Below, piece by piece: positions 47,346 through 60,900 of a DNA stretch of 64,000 bases (its first letter is position 1; the number at the start of each line of letters is the position of its first letter). The DNA comes from Astropecten irregularis (taxonomy: Eukaryota; Echinodermata; Asteroidea; Paxillosida; Astropectinidae). A program made the position numbers and the translations under genes. The stretch is from assembly GCA_963971285.1 (NCBI GenBank), contig OZ020253.1, positions 124,001 to 188,000 of the forward strand. Direction: 5' to 3'. The notes beneath the pieces were generated by a model. It searched no databases. It was not told the origin of the DNA and saw nothing but the letters and a program-made list of their open reading frames with translations.

Positions 47346-48364
47346 AAAATATTCCGTGCGATGCAATGGTGATCCTTCTACTTGCTCTGAGAAAGAGGTT
47401 TCAACATGTGGCGCAACTAGTCTGGCACCCGAGTAGTATTTGATGAATTTGCGTATCGGGATAGTGAAAAGAATTAACGTGTGTTGAGGGTACCAGACAT
47501 TGCAGACGACCGTGCAATCCGATGGGAAAATCCCGTCCCATTCACTGTGCACTTTGCCGGTAACTCGACGCACCTGCGTGTACATGTACGTGGGTTGTAA
47601 TTGATTGTAAGTAGAAATTGCCGAGTTTAACCATAACTTTCACATTTTTCATGGTGGTAATTGTATCGTTTTAACATAAAGTTGCTGCATGCAATGTTAT
47701 GATGTTCATCAATGTCGATCCAAGCAAAAGTATGATTGGATCATTAAATTTAAAACTAGCCAACTCAGTAAGTGAGTAGCCTAACTCACTAACCAGCACG
47801 ACTGTCGGCAGTAGGCCATACAGGCAGTAGGCCTACTGCATAGTGCATAGCCTACTAGTACTACTATTACTTGTACTGAAGCCAACTAACACATTATAAA
47901 CATGATCTACACTAATTTAAAACTAGTCGCCATGGGGTCGATTTCACCAAACTCATCCGTCGTAACAATTACTATCAATCGTAGTACTTACTTATCTTAT
48001 GTTAATTGTTATGATGCATTGCCATTGCTGCCCTACGTAGGATAGGCCTCCTACGATGAGTTATCCTTCGTAACTCAAGTTACAATCGATCCTAGGGTTT
48101 TGTGAAATTGACCCATGATCGTATATTTCGTAACCCTTGGACTTGGTCTCTATAGACATAGTGCCAGAGTGGACCACCACAGTGTGGCTATTTCTACCTT
48201 CATGCATTGCATGATAGTCGTAGACCTTAGTTTATTTAAAGGTCCATGTGACCACCATATGACGGACCAAGGGTTATGAATTGATCCATGAAATATTTAA
48301 CCAAATTGATGAATGTCAGTGCCTTCTCTCACATTTCCAGCACAGTAATTGAACATATAACAGC
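47346..48364. promoter_or_regulatory. Divergent region between EEF1D and DNAJC21
   Basis: About 1 kb between two head-to-head genes. It holds a palindromic element at 47931-48117. The transcription start of DNAJC21 is not identifiable; no TATA box or clear initiator was seen. Confidence 0.4.
47931..48117. mobile_element. Palindromic MITE in the EEF1D/DNAJC21 spacer
   Basis: Ends catggggtcgatttcac and gtgaaattgacccatg, with further internal pairing around gtaggataggcctcctac. Same type of end as 1397-1488. Confidence 0.65.
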
Positions 48365-51300
48365 ATGGCTACCCAGATGATTTGCCATTACGAGGTTCTC
48401 GGAGTTGAGCGAGATGCAGAAGATTCAGACTTGAAAAAAGCCTACCGAAAATTGGCTCTGAAATGGCACCCAGGTAAGAATTCATTAAATCGCAGACACC
48501 GATATGGTGTCTCTAGTCCTTCAGGGTTAGTCTTGACTCTAGGCTAAACCAAAGGGCATCATGGCAGCAAATATTGCTCAGTGAATTGTAGGGCCATGTA
48601 GCACAACTCAATGTGAATGAGTAATATAAATTATGTTGTCTGAGCTACTATCCTCATTGGATAGGCCCCGGCATATGCTGTCAGCATGTATAGCTTTGAG
48701 CTAGTTGATAAATAAAGAAATAAACAAGAAAAAAAAAGAGTGTTTCACGGCACTTTGGTCACGTCAGTAACCAATGTTTTCTATTAATCAAAACCTGTTT
48801 GTTGTTCTGCTAGGTGTACAAAATCCTACCCCAGGTTGTTTCAAAGTGAGATTGAATAAGAAGTCTAAAATGACAGCCTTTGTATAAACTAGCACAACCA
48901 AATGTAACAATCCTTGTTTTCCCAGACAAGAATCCTGACAATATCACAGAGTGTACTGAGAAGTTTGCTGTTATACAGAAGGCATACGATGTGCTGAGTG
49001 ATTCTCAGGAGAGAGCATGGTATGATAAACACAGAGAAGCCATCATTAAAGGTAAGAGTTACATCAATACATGACCCATACATACTGTCAAGGGTTACAT
49101 GAAGTACTGCTACAATATATCAGGAATACTCAAAGATTGAAGAATATATTTATTTATTTTTTTGAAATCCCAACAGGCTATGGAGACGACTATGAAGGAA
49201 GTTCAGTCAATTTGATGAAGTACTTCACAGCGTCGGCTTATTCTGGATTCGATGATGATGCAAAGGTTTGATTGAGTAGCCAATATTTGATTACGGTAAA
49301 TGACAGAAATCTACTGACAGTTTGTTTTCAGAATTCGGTTGAGAGTCATGAGGTTTTGGATGCTATGGAGGATGCAGTGAAGTGGTGGAGTGCATTAATT
49401 CAAATCCCCAGCTAGTGCTGTGCATCAAAAACGGATTCACGGGCTCCCGCTTAAAATCTTGCCATCCGGTTTCAAAATTTCAAAAGCGGAATACGAAACC
49501 AACATTTTAAAAAGTAGACTGACGTTTGCCCAATAAATAAACAACCCCAAAAGTGTATACTGTATAATACATACTTGAATTTCAGTCGTTTTGGGTCTAT
49601 TTTGCCAAGCAGAAACAAACTTTTCGCAAACTTGATTAAACAAATATTGCGAACAGCCTTCAGAACGCGACGATCGCTCGAAAGAAGACGTACATGTAAA
49701 CATATCGCGTACGATGCATCATGAACACCGCATGCCCACCACGTGGCCGCATGGCCCGGCCCATGCAGCAGCAGCATTGCATCCAGAAAATTCCACGATG
49801 TGTAATGTGCGCCGCACCATTCAAAGCATACGTTGTACACTAGTACACAGTCGCCAATTCGCAATCAGGCCGGAAGTGGAAGCCTACATGTCGTACGTAC
49901 AACGTGTGTATTTGGTGCATGCATTCAAGTTGCGCTCGGTACCGTGGATTTCGGCCTGCTTCAATGCAGATTTTTCGGTAAGAAATGTGACATGTCACGC
50001 TGAGCAAGTTATGAAAGATTCTGACTGAATATTCTGTAAGGTTGCCGGCACCAAATCATCGCAAGATTCCCAAACACGCACGTAGATCGAGACCAGTAAC
50101 TGAATGTATACGTTGGCGCAACGATCTTTGTAGCATGTTTTACACACTCCTACATACAGCGCTATGCATCATTTGATCGTGCACATTATCGACGTAATAT
50201 AGCGTAATATAGCGCTATCATTCATTTTTATGAATCGAAGCTCGGGCAACCGCTAAATTTTTCAAAGCGTTTTCCGGTTTTCAAAAGCTCCGAAAATGCA
50301 CAGCACTATCCCCAGCTTTGTCAAACTCTTTAGGCTCATTTTGGTTCATGTGAATTACTTTTAGTTGTTGCACAACTAAAAGTGATTATTTATTTATTTA
50401 TTCTTATTAATATTTTTAGAGATTTTTGTTTTAGTATACTTTTGGACACAGAAAAAAAATGAACAATCTAAAACAATTTGCTTAAATTTAATTATTTTTT
50501 CCCCATTTTGATTCTGCATTTAGGGTTTCTACACGGTGTACAAGGAGGCATTTCATCTGATAAGTGAGGAGGATTTAAGGTTCATGGACGACAAAAGAGA
50601 TGATTTCCAAATTCCGGAATTTGGCGCATCAGACAGTTTGTATGAGGAGGTTGTGCATCCATTCTACGCATACTGGCAGAGCTACAGCACGTCTCGTTCA
50701 TTTGTCTGGGTGGAGACATACGACACAAGAAATGCACCCAACCGCAGGGTAGCCAGACTAATGGAGAAGGATAATAAGAAGTTGAGGGATGCTGCCAAGA
50801 AGGAGTGGAATGAAGAAGTCAGGGTGAGTGGGGTGGCAGGGTACCAGACCAAAGTGGAACCATATGAGGGTAATTGTCTGTTGTAGCATCTCTGCAGAGC
50901 AGGGATAATGGTCATTGCCCTGGTTTCTGTAATGTGCATTTTAATACCAAGAGCCATCGCTTGGTCTGTATGTACCAGCTCTCATCCTAGGGTAAAACTG
51001 GGCCATTGCATTCAGGCCGATGTGATTTACAGAGTGTGCCACTCTCTGTGATGTACTGGCTTAGGGAGAGGAACTTTAATACTGGACTGGGGCTAGCTGT
51101 AAGAAAGCCTGGTAAGGCCAGGGCCTTCAAGCCTAAAATCCTCCTTTTACTAGCTCTGAACTTCAATACAATAGAGCTGTTTGAAAAGCCAGACTCCTGG
51201 ATGGCTTGCCCAGACCCGAAGTCCTGCTTGCATCAAGTTTATGATTTGGTTTTCTCCTTTCACATTCATACTCTGATTCTTGTCTTCTTGTTTTCTTACT

Positions 51301-54300
51301 TTGCAGGCGCTGGTGTCTTTTGTGCGCAAGAGAGACAAACGAGTTCAAGCATACAGGGTGAGTCGCATCACTCACATGCAAACACTGCTACAAATAATAC
51401 TGGGAAATTATACCAATGAGGCTGAGGTATACCAAGTTTTGGTATACAGATTAATGTATTCAGTCACTTGGACATGGGTGGCCCCCAGCTATGGTTGCCC
51501 CCAGGTATTTGTCTGTACAGGGCTAGTTGCTCATTGGGAAGGACAAACAGTATTTTCTCATCAAAGCTATGTTTAATGGATTGCGATATCTGCTACTGCA
51601 CAAGATTCAAATTTGATCTTGACCAATTGGTGATGTAACTGATACAATGCCTGCACTTGCAGTGCAAAGGTCATGGGTTAGAATCCTGCCTGAGTAGTTC
51701 TAGGATTTGTTACCAATTTCATCAATACTTTTCTTTTGACTGTTGCAGAAATTGCTTGAGGAAAAGAATGCAGAGAGAGCACGTCTGGATGCCGAAAAAA
51801 GGAAAAGAGAAAGAATGGAAAGAGAAAAGTAGGTTTCCTTGTGAGGAAGTAGGCTTAACCTTCAGCGTATTGTATAAGCGCTGCATGCTCAGCAGATGGA
51901 ATATGTGTAATTCTATCACTCCAATGAAAAGGCCTCACAACGGCGTCACATGTTCAACCCATCCTTAGTTGTGTAAATACATTGTCATTTATGATATCCA
52001 TCGTAATTTACGACGAGTAATCCATCATAAATCAAATCATGATGGGTCTTAATAACCCTAACCCATAGTTTACCATACATGGTTTTTCCTGTGGTAAGTG
52101 TACCACAATACACCACTATGTGGAGTCTGTGGTAATGTGTGGTAAGCAGCTCTTGCCTCGTGTGGTAGGTGCAGAGGGTTAAGGTATTGTTACAGCCTCT
52201 TGTTGAGAGGTTATTGATGTTGCAAGTTCTTGTGAGCACGTTTCTTTTTATGTTTCTAGGCAATTTCAGGAGTACGCCAAGCAAGGAGCAGAGGTTCGGG
52301 CTGAGATGGAGGCAGATTTGAGACAGATGGAGGCAGCTCTCCAAGAGGAATTTGGAGATGACTCCGGGAGTGATGCATCAGGTGGGTTCCCTGAGCTGTC
52401 TCCCGGGATATTTGAAGATGAATTACATGGTGTACAACCACTCACAATACCAAGCATAGTGTCCCATTGCACAAGGGAGGACAGAGACAGATATTATGAG
52501 AACTGGCAAATAATAAGTTTAGCAAACTTGATATCTATGGCAATGAGGCAAATCAAAAGTATGTACAAGTATCACCAAAAGAACAAGCTCTGAAATAAAT
52601 AATACCCTGATAAAGAGATTTTGAATCCAACTGAGGATTCAGCATGTCTTTGATTAGCTGGAGTTGCTTTTTTGCTCATTGTACTGGTCTACTGGTCTAG
52701 TCAAGCAAAACCATTTTACAACACACATCTACGTTCAATGTGTTTGTAAGATATTTGTAGCGTATTTTCAAAGATTTTTTGAAAGCATTTAGATAGCATA
52801 CACAAAAATTGTTTAGTTTGAAACATTGTCATTGCTTCAACATAACTGATATTATCATTTCTTCAAAAATCATTTGACACAGATTCAGAGGAGAATAGTC
52901 AGGAAGATGACTTGCTGGATGATCTGTTCTGCGTAGCATGCAACAAAGAGTTCAAGAGTGACAAAGCGTGAGTTACAGTACACAACACTAATTGACCTGG
53001 TTAATCTGTCCTGTCGAAATGTGTACAAAGTCAATCTGTACTACACTGAAGCCAGCTAAACCGCTACATTTGATTGTCTCATGACGGACAGATTCAGAAC
53101 TTGTTTACTGCATCAGATGGTTAGCAGATTGGTCCCATTACAAGCCCTCTGTCAAAGCATTTAGTTATTGTCTGATTTTGTAAAAGTGAGTCTGCAATCA
53201 GCCAGTACGTTTGTACCAATTTGGAGGAAGGGAAAACTGCAAGCTTGCAACAAATGTTGTGCCTTTTTGAAACAGAATCTCAGAATGTGAGACCTTTATT
53301 AAATCTGCTTACCTTTTCTACTGTCTTGCTCAGATTTGCCAATCACCAGAACTCCAAGAAACACAAAGAGAACGTGGCATTCCTGAAGGAGCAGATGGAA
53401 GAGGAAGAAGAGGAAGTTGTCAATGGAAGTCAAGATGACAAGGATCTGATGGAAGAGGAGGGACTCGAGGGTGAGGATGTTGGTGACATCAACGATGACA
53501 TCGATGATGACATCGATGCGGAGCTTGAGACAAGCCAACCCAAGAAAAATAAGTAAGTATAGTTTCTTTAAGACTGGGGAGAATCCCTTGCTTCATACCC
53601 TCAAGTGCGTATTCTACTGTAAATTTTACCCTTGCATTAGGCTGTTAGAACGGACTGACAAGTTCCCAACAAGGGGACAGAGTTGCCTGGAAAGTTTGGG
53701 CAGATGACAAGATCACACAAAGGTTTGCGAGAAACATCATTTGGCCTGTCAAAAACATACATAGTTTTACTTAAAAGGTCAATGGTAGGTTTCCTTGGAG
53801 GCAACCCAGTACCGTATATACATAAAAGATGCTAGCAGATTGTTTTGTCAGCCCACCCTGACCAAGTCACTGACATTCCCTCTGGTTTGTAACATTTGAA
53901 AGCAAAAAGTCACAAAAAACTTAGAGTAGAAGATCAGATTTGTTGGTGGGATAAAAACATGTAGTAAGCGTGTATATTTGGTTTATGTTGAGTAGGTTGT
54001 CAAAGAAGCAGAAGAAGAAAATGAAGCAGCAGCAAGAAGCAGCCAAGAGACCTGAGCCAGTACATCATGCATTCCAAGATGACATCCTTGAGGATCTGCC
54101 CTCTCACATCACTGACTGCCTGAAGATGACCTCTCCCAGCCAGGGCAGCACCCCAGAGGATGAAGACAGAACGTTATCAGAGAAATGTGAGACGGACAGA
54201 GGAGGAGTTGAGATGACGATGAATGGTGCAGAGAGGGGAGATCCTTGTGAGAGACTCAATGGTGGGGTAGATGGTGGGGTAGATGGTACAGAGGATGTTC

Positions 54301-54894
54301 AGGAGACTGAGGCTGACAAACCAGCAGTGAAACTAAAAGGCAAGAAGGCTAAGGAGGCTAGGAAGGCAGCGAGGGAAAAGACAGCCGCTCAGGAGAAACT
54401 GACTCAGGTGAGACAAAAAAATGCTGTTGTCACTTGTTTTAAATCTAATGCACTGCTGCAACTTGCTGCAAGATGCAGATCTTGAGATGCACATGCAGAA
54501 ATTGTATCTAGAACCAATGGTTTAACACTCAAAGTTCTGAACAGTGTGCTCTGTTCGTCTTGCTTGACGCAAGATGCTGTGGCTTGCTACGAGCCATACC
54601 ACGATTGAGATGTTTGTTTTTTAGTCTTCTCATTTCCTTCAGTTACCTGTTATCATCCCAATAATTGAAATATCATCATTCATGTAACACTCTCTGTTCC
54701 TTTGACAGGTGCAACCAGCAAGTGACGCACCAGTCCTGTGTAATGTCTGCAAGAATGAATTCCCAACCAGAAACAAACTCTTCAATCACATTAAAACCAC
54801 TGGACATGCACTACATGTACCTGACTCGGGTCGGACAGCAGATGCTTTTGAGAAAAGCAGTAGTAAAAACAAGAAGAAAGGACGGAAAAAGTAA
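48365..54894 (+). CDS. DNAJC21: DnaJ homolog subfamily C member 21
   Basis: Orthologue of yeast Jjj1: a J-protein that works with Hsp70 to release export factors from cytosolic pre-60S ribosomes. Eleven exons join in frame to 592 residues: 48365-48473, 48926-49051, 49177-49265, 50524-50823, 51307-51357, 51749-51828, 52260-52381, 52883-52967, 53334-53552, 53996-54407 and 54709-54894. The J domain spans residues 6-70, with [20 protein letters not shown] and an HPD motif whose Asp codon is split between exons 1 and 2. Next are the family block [20 protein letters not shown], the charged helix with [13 protein letters not shown], a first C2H2 finger near 300-330 ([15 protein letters not shown]), an acidic stretch, LSKKQKKK, and a second C2H2 finger near 540-564 ([15 protein letters not shown]). 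A second in-frame Met (residue 5) could also start. Confidence 0.97.
49413..50308. mobile_element. Non-autonomous hAT-type element with exact 8-bp target duplication
   Basis: Inserted in DNAJC21 intron 3. Ends tagtgctgtgcat and its perfect inverse atgcacagcacta. It is flanked by tccccagc at 49405-49412 and again at 50309-50316. The TAGTG terminus fits the hAT end consensus YARNG, and 8 bp is the hAT duplication length. It is 896 bp and more GC-rich than the intron around it, with no transposase recognised. Subterminal arms pair imperfectly. Confidence 0.85.
51630..51715 (+). mobile_element. Possible tRNA-derived SINE fragment
   Basis: A B-box-like gggttagaatcctgcc is followed by a gatttgtt-type tail. 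It lies in a DNAJC21 intron. Weak A box. Confidence 0.3.
52045..52182. mobile_element. Dispersed repeat with AACCCT/AGGGTT ends, copy 2
   Basis: Shares taaccctaaccca and the right end ggtaagcagctcttgcc then gtgtggtaggtgcagagggt with 40333-40440. This copy keeps a longer centre. It lies in a DNAJC21 intron. Confidence 0.55.
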
Positions 54895-54990
54895 AGATAT
54901 GATTTGTAAATTGTAAAATTGTAATTTGTAATAATGTGACTTGATGTTAATGTGTTATTTATTAGTTTGATATTTGACTCAATAGGTTAA

Positions 54991-54996
54991 AATAAA
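54991..54996 (+). promoter_or_regulatory. DNAJC21: Polyadenylation signal AATAAA
   Basis: About 97 bases after the DNAJC21 stop codon; the best candidate for its 3' end. Confidence 0.65.
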
Positions 54997-57994
54997 GTCA
55001 CAAGAAACCCAAGTTGATACTGATTTACGGGCCATTATAAACTTTGCATTATACATTGTACAATTAAATAGGCCATGTGTACTTCATTTAACTATGGATT
55101 TCTTGCTTACTCGGCTAGCAAAAGAATTCAGCACTGACACTAGGCAGAGAATGAGGATATAAGTACACAATTGTGCAGTAAGAGTTTACATTAGGGCTCT
55201 GCCGAGTAACCATTTGCATAGCATGAGATCTGCCACAACCTTTTGTTATGTCATGCTAAGTCCCGTTCACACACAGAAAAAGTGTGGTGTCCACGTGGAA
55301 AAGTTGCGACCCATATTGAACCGATTTGATTTCTTAATCAAACCATAAATGCGCAATTCTCTAACCTTGACCCGACATCCGGTGCCACGCACGCAAAGTA
55401 CTGATATAGTACAGGTTACATGTACACTCAACATGCTGTGACAGCAATTAGTTCATATAGTAGGATGGATACACAGAATTGATATATAGAATGGGATATA
55501 CAAAAAGTGGTGCGCAAATCGCGAATAGAAGCGCACTAATTTTCTTTTCACACACACATACAAGAAATGGTTTTTGAATCATGTTTGTCAGGTTTAATCA
55601 AACAAACGTTACTTGGTTTGTATACCTCGGTATACCGGTAGATGTGTTTTGCTCAGAGAACTACGGCCAGTTTTTACCTCTGGAGGTACTCTTTATTTCA
55701 GTAAATACAACAAAGGAAATACTCTTTAGAAATAAATGTGAATCTTTTCCTTGAGTTTATTTATTAACAAGGTACAGAATACACTTATTTTCATTAAAAT
55801 AATAAGTTATTTAAAACCTTCAGACCAGAAGGTACAGTGTATATAATATATTTGCTGTTTGGATTCTTCAACAAATCCATTTTGAATTTTAAGTATAAAT
55901 AATACATTGCAAAATACAGGTTATGTGTTTATTTCACTTGAATAAACACAGATTAAAACATTTCATAAATAAACAAATAAATATTACTTTTGAGTGCAAT
56001 CTTAATTCTTTAATTGAAGTGTGAAATTTAAACATCTAATTTTGAGCCTTTTCAGGCAAAGTGACCGAAGTATTTCCTAGAGCTGCTTAAGCACAAACAA
56101 TAAATAGACCCTTTCCTGCTAACCAAATAGGATTACCAACTTGTAGTGTCAGATTGCAACATTTCTACATTTCCTTTAATTCATCATCAAATATTAACAC
56201 AAGGGAAACTGACTGGAATCGGTTTAAATCATAGTTCACATTGCAATAGTTTGGTTTTCCAGTTAGAACATCAATCTCTCCACCTTAAACTCATGAATAA
56301 GAATGATGCCATTTTGAAGTTGTGACAATTATACCCTGTTCCTTGCAGTCTGCTATTGTTGCTGAGCATAACTATTCCCAGGGAGTTTTGATTCAATTTG
56401 AGTATTTAGCAAGGTGGGTTTTTTTCAGGATAAAGCAATTTTAGTGCTGAAGCAGCTCTAAGAAATTTACCTTTGATGTACTACAAGCACTGTTTAATGT
56501 CCTCAACATATAATTAGGCTCTTTGACAAGGGGTTTCCACCGTGACCTTTCATTACTAGTACAGGCATCTCTTACAGCAGCGGGTTTCAGGTGTGAATCC
56601 CACCAAAGCATGCCTGTAAAACTTTCAAACAAGTACTGGAAATTTCTGAGACTACTAGTAATAATTATGCCTGGACAGTGACTCATTAATATTGATGAAG
56701 TATTATCCTTCATACAATTCCTGTTTAGATTCCATCAAATGCATTTCATTATCAAGTATGTACACTACTAATTTGGAACTCTGTAGCTGAAACATTCCTA
56801 TTACATTGAACAAAATTATAAACGAATGTCAAGGATGAAATAAATGTTATCAATGTAAGGAAAGAAATGATTAACTTCTGTTTCATTTTTTTCTGTTTTC
56901 TTTGAACTGCTCCAAATCAATTTTGAATAAATACGAATTGCCAGCTGCAAATTCCAAAGCAATCAAAATGACCTGTCATATCATATTGAAAACTGTAATC
57001 AGTGACCTGGTCTATCATTGCGGGACGATTAGAATTGTCAAAGGCAAGAAGTTTGCAATGACAGGACTAGTCGTAGACATTTACACTTTTAAACGCGTTT
57101 CTGTCTCTTTGTATCTGACAAAAGTCCTATGAGCTGAGGACCAAATCTGGCCTCCACTAAAAACAGTTTTCTATTAAACATATTAAGAATAGAAAAAATT
57201 TGAAAATCATAATCATAAATAAAATAAATACTAAATTAGATTAACTATCATTCAATTCTGAATTTTAATTGCATAGCTTGTTTCTCACACAATATAAAAA
57301 TATATATTATAAACAAAAAAAATACCTTGTATGACTTTCTTTGAAAAACTAAATGATTTACATGCTTAAGAGCATAAGAACTTTACAACATAAGAACCTT
57401 TCACATTTTTTCAAAGTCAATTTGGAAGTGATTTTAAAGAAAAACAAAATTGCAGGGAAATGAATTCCAATGTGCTGGCCATGAACTGCCTATCATATAA
57501 TACAAGTATAATTCAGGTATTCACAATAAGAATAGGTAAGAATTCTGAACGCATTTGTACAAGGTCACAGTGGCCTTATCAATTGAATCAAAATTCAAAT
57601 ATTAGATTACATGAATTGCATCGGAAGCCTAGCAGACTTTTCCTGTCTAAATCACATTCTTGGAGTAGTTTGTGACATACCTTATCTCATAGCACAGACG
57701 TGTTTCAGAGGAAGGGTCTTCCATTTTAAAATGAGACTAATAAATGTATATCTGCTGGGGCACATGGTTAATATTAGTGTTGAAGTGGCCATGCTTCTCT
57801 CCCTACAGATGGAACCTGTCAAGGCCTCTAGAGGGCCGCCATAAGTGGGGGCCATCCCATCCAGTGGTGTATTCCATTTGATCAAACAGTATATCTATGT
57901 GATGGCCCCCCACCCATGGCAGCCCCTATGAAGGCCTAGTCAGATTCATCTTCACATCCAAGTAGTTTTATGAAATTGATCACTTGCACAGGTA
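54997..57994. other. Spacer between DNAJC21 and the ZGLP1-like gene
   Basis: The two genes converge here. I see AT-rich sequence, the 3' UTR of the leftward gene at the right edge, and no supported exon or family repeat. Confidence 0.45.
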
Positions 57995-60900
57995 TTAACA
58001 CAAACAGCTTCTTTTGGGAACAGTAATCTGCAGCTTGTTTCCACAGCGAGAGCACATACGACATGATGTCTTGCCATCCTTCTTGGGAATACTCCAGCAG
58101 ATGATGCAACGGATGCGATACTTCTTATACCTGAAAGATAAACAGAAGAAGGTTGCTTGTTATTGAAGAGAAGAGTTATCTTCAATACAATTCACGTTTA
58201 TTTCCATACTTCTTAAGGATACAATGCATAAGAAAGTAATACATTCCAAGAAATTAATTTTAGGCAAAATATACTTGTATAGATTAATATGACATGGGTC
58301 ACTCAAACAAGATCAGAAAAATGAACAAGAACAATAATAGAGGCATCATGGAATAAATAAGTATGGAGGCTGTTTGGGGAAGCCGGGGTGTAAAGGAGAG
58401 GTAAAGATTTCCAGAGATATGCATGCAAATCAAACGTGGATCTGCACCAATTAGAAGGATGGGGTCTCACAAACATTCACCAAACCTCTCCTTTACACCA
58501 TCTTGTAGTCAAGTAAAAACTTATAAATGCTCAAAAAGAACTTTAAGGTCTCTGTCTTGGCTATTTTCTGAAGTCATACAGTTTAAAGGTGAATCAATGC
58601 AGATTCATGGGCCAAAATATCAAGGAAGAAAGTAACAGTCATCTGTGAAAATTCCAGTCTCATAGGGTGTCAACGGTTTGAGTAAACAGTGAAAAATGCC
58701 CACAGTATTTAAAAAATCTGTTCACAGGATTTTTGATCTTCTGAAGATCAGCCCGCAACACTGAATTATCTTCATCCCTGCCTTATAGATGCAACATTGT
58801 TATGGAGAGTATCAGGGCATACTGGCAGGAGTATTCTCCAGTGAACTGCAGCACAACTGAAGGTGCATTACTGAGCTAGCTGCTTCCAAGATGTGCTCAT
58901 GATCACAGCTTTAATATGAGTAAGGGACTGTAAATATCAAACATGTCTTGAACATGTTGGCCATGGCAAAAAAAACCCCAGATTTCCTTTAAAATACTTT
59001 TATATTATTTTGATTGACCTTAGTCCCAAACTAACAAATATGGTTTCACAGCAACAGCCAGATAACCATTTCAAAGCATTTTTATTTTTCACCATTTTCC
59101 TACCTTTATTGGTGAAATTTTGGCATTTTTCAAAGGTGTGTTACTACTACAAAAGGTGCACAAAATTAATTTAGAAAAGGATGTGGGTGGATTGGTCCTC
59201 AAAGCTGATGTTACACTTGGTAAATTATTGTTGGTACTTTATTGAATTTGACAGCAATTTGTACCAAATTGGATCATCTATAATGGTCAGAGTTATAAAT
59301 AAACCACAGAAGTTTGTACTTGTAGGGCTTTAAAAAAATTTTTTTTTTTTGGGGGGGGGGGGGGCAACAATAATGTCCATATTATTTTTACAGTCAATTT
59401 TAAGTCTTGCGTTTGCCACAACACTTGCCGAATTTCTACTATTTTATTACATCTGTTTGTACCTCTATGGTATAACTCAGTTACATACCTAGTGCTAATT
59501 TACGGACCAACCTATCTACAATTCTACATCCTTTATACAATTCAATTTTCAATGTCTTTTATAGAAGTAACTCGGCCTTGAAAATTGCCAACTTTCATTA
59601 ATAAAAAGTTGACGAAAACTGCTTCAAATGGTAATTTGGCTGTTGCCAAAAGGAATAATTTTTTTTTTTAAGATTTACGTCCATTTTTATTAGTTTGGGG
59701 CAAAGTTCCATCAAACATGAAAGTTTAAAGAATATCCATTTTTGGCCGTGCCCAACCTATATTTGATATTTACTAACCCTTACTGTAAGTCATCCTCTTC
59801 TTTTAAGCTTGACTGACATTTCAAACTCACCTAATGCCACATGCATTACAGAGTGGTGTTCCATCTTCAGCATCACGCCACAGTGGAGTCCTCCTTGTAT
59901 AGCATGATGCACACTGCTTTCCTCCTGTGTTTAAACAACAATTGGCATTGTTACTGGAATGTAGGCAGGGTTACATCTTGCTTTTGAGTGTAAGGAAATG
60001 ATCATGGCATGCTTGACTTCACAAATATGTCTAATGCCATATCATATTGTTTCAAATGAGGTAATGTTCTTGTTTAAAAGGGAAATAATATTTTAAAGAA
60101 AACAAACTGAACCCATTCCTGGAATTTCTGGAATAATTTCTTTAAAGGTACTATCACACTTTGGTAGCGTACTGAAACAGAAATCTTCACAGATTTACCT
60201 ATAACTTACAGTACATAAAGATGGTGATGGTAGAAACATACTGTTAAAATTGTTCTGCCTCAAATGCTGTATTTATCCAGAAAAAGAGTAAAACCAATTG
60301 CCAAAAACAATTTTGATGTTCGGAAGATCAAAAATCCTGTGAAAAGATTTTAAAATACAATGGGTGCTTTTTTAACTGTTTTCTAAAAAAAGTGGGCACC
60401 GAATGGGTCTATGGGACTGGTAGTTTCACAGATGACTCTTACTGTATCTTTCTTGATATTTTTGCCCATGAATCTGCATTTCTTTGACAAAAACCAAAGT
60501 ATGAAATTACCTTTAAGCACTTTACTCTGTCATTTTGATTAAATGATTGTGCCAGCCTTCATGTTTACTTCTATTATTCCTTGGCAGACATTCGTAAGCA
60601 AATATGGACTTTTCTGACTAATTGGCCTAACATCAAGCAATGCTATTGAATGTTTCATTAGAATGTGTAGTAAATGAATCATTGCCTCACCGTGATCAAC
60701 CGCTGAGTAGGGAACGGCAATGTACCGTGGTGGTACGGCACCTGCAGTGTCTGTCTCATCAGTCCCAGTGCTGCTACTTGATAACACCGACGCGTGTCGT
60801 CTCTTAGTAGGCCTACTGGCGTGGTACTTGCGACTTTCCCTCGACTGATTCATACTACGATGACAAAACAAGAAATGAAAATTAATTTATAAATCGTCCA

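Noticed and set aside
49472-50028. Protein-coding gene inside the DNAJC21 intron
   Set aside because: The open frames lie wholly inside the hAT-type element and show no transposase or other domain.
57460-57885. Short open frames left of the ZGLP1-like gene
   Set aside because: They fall in its probable 3' UTR or the convergent spacer, with no splice sites or conserved sequence.
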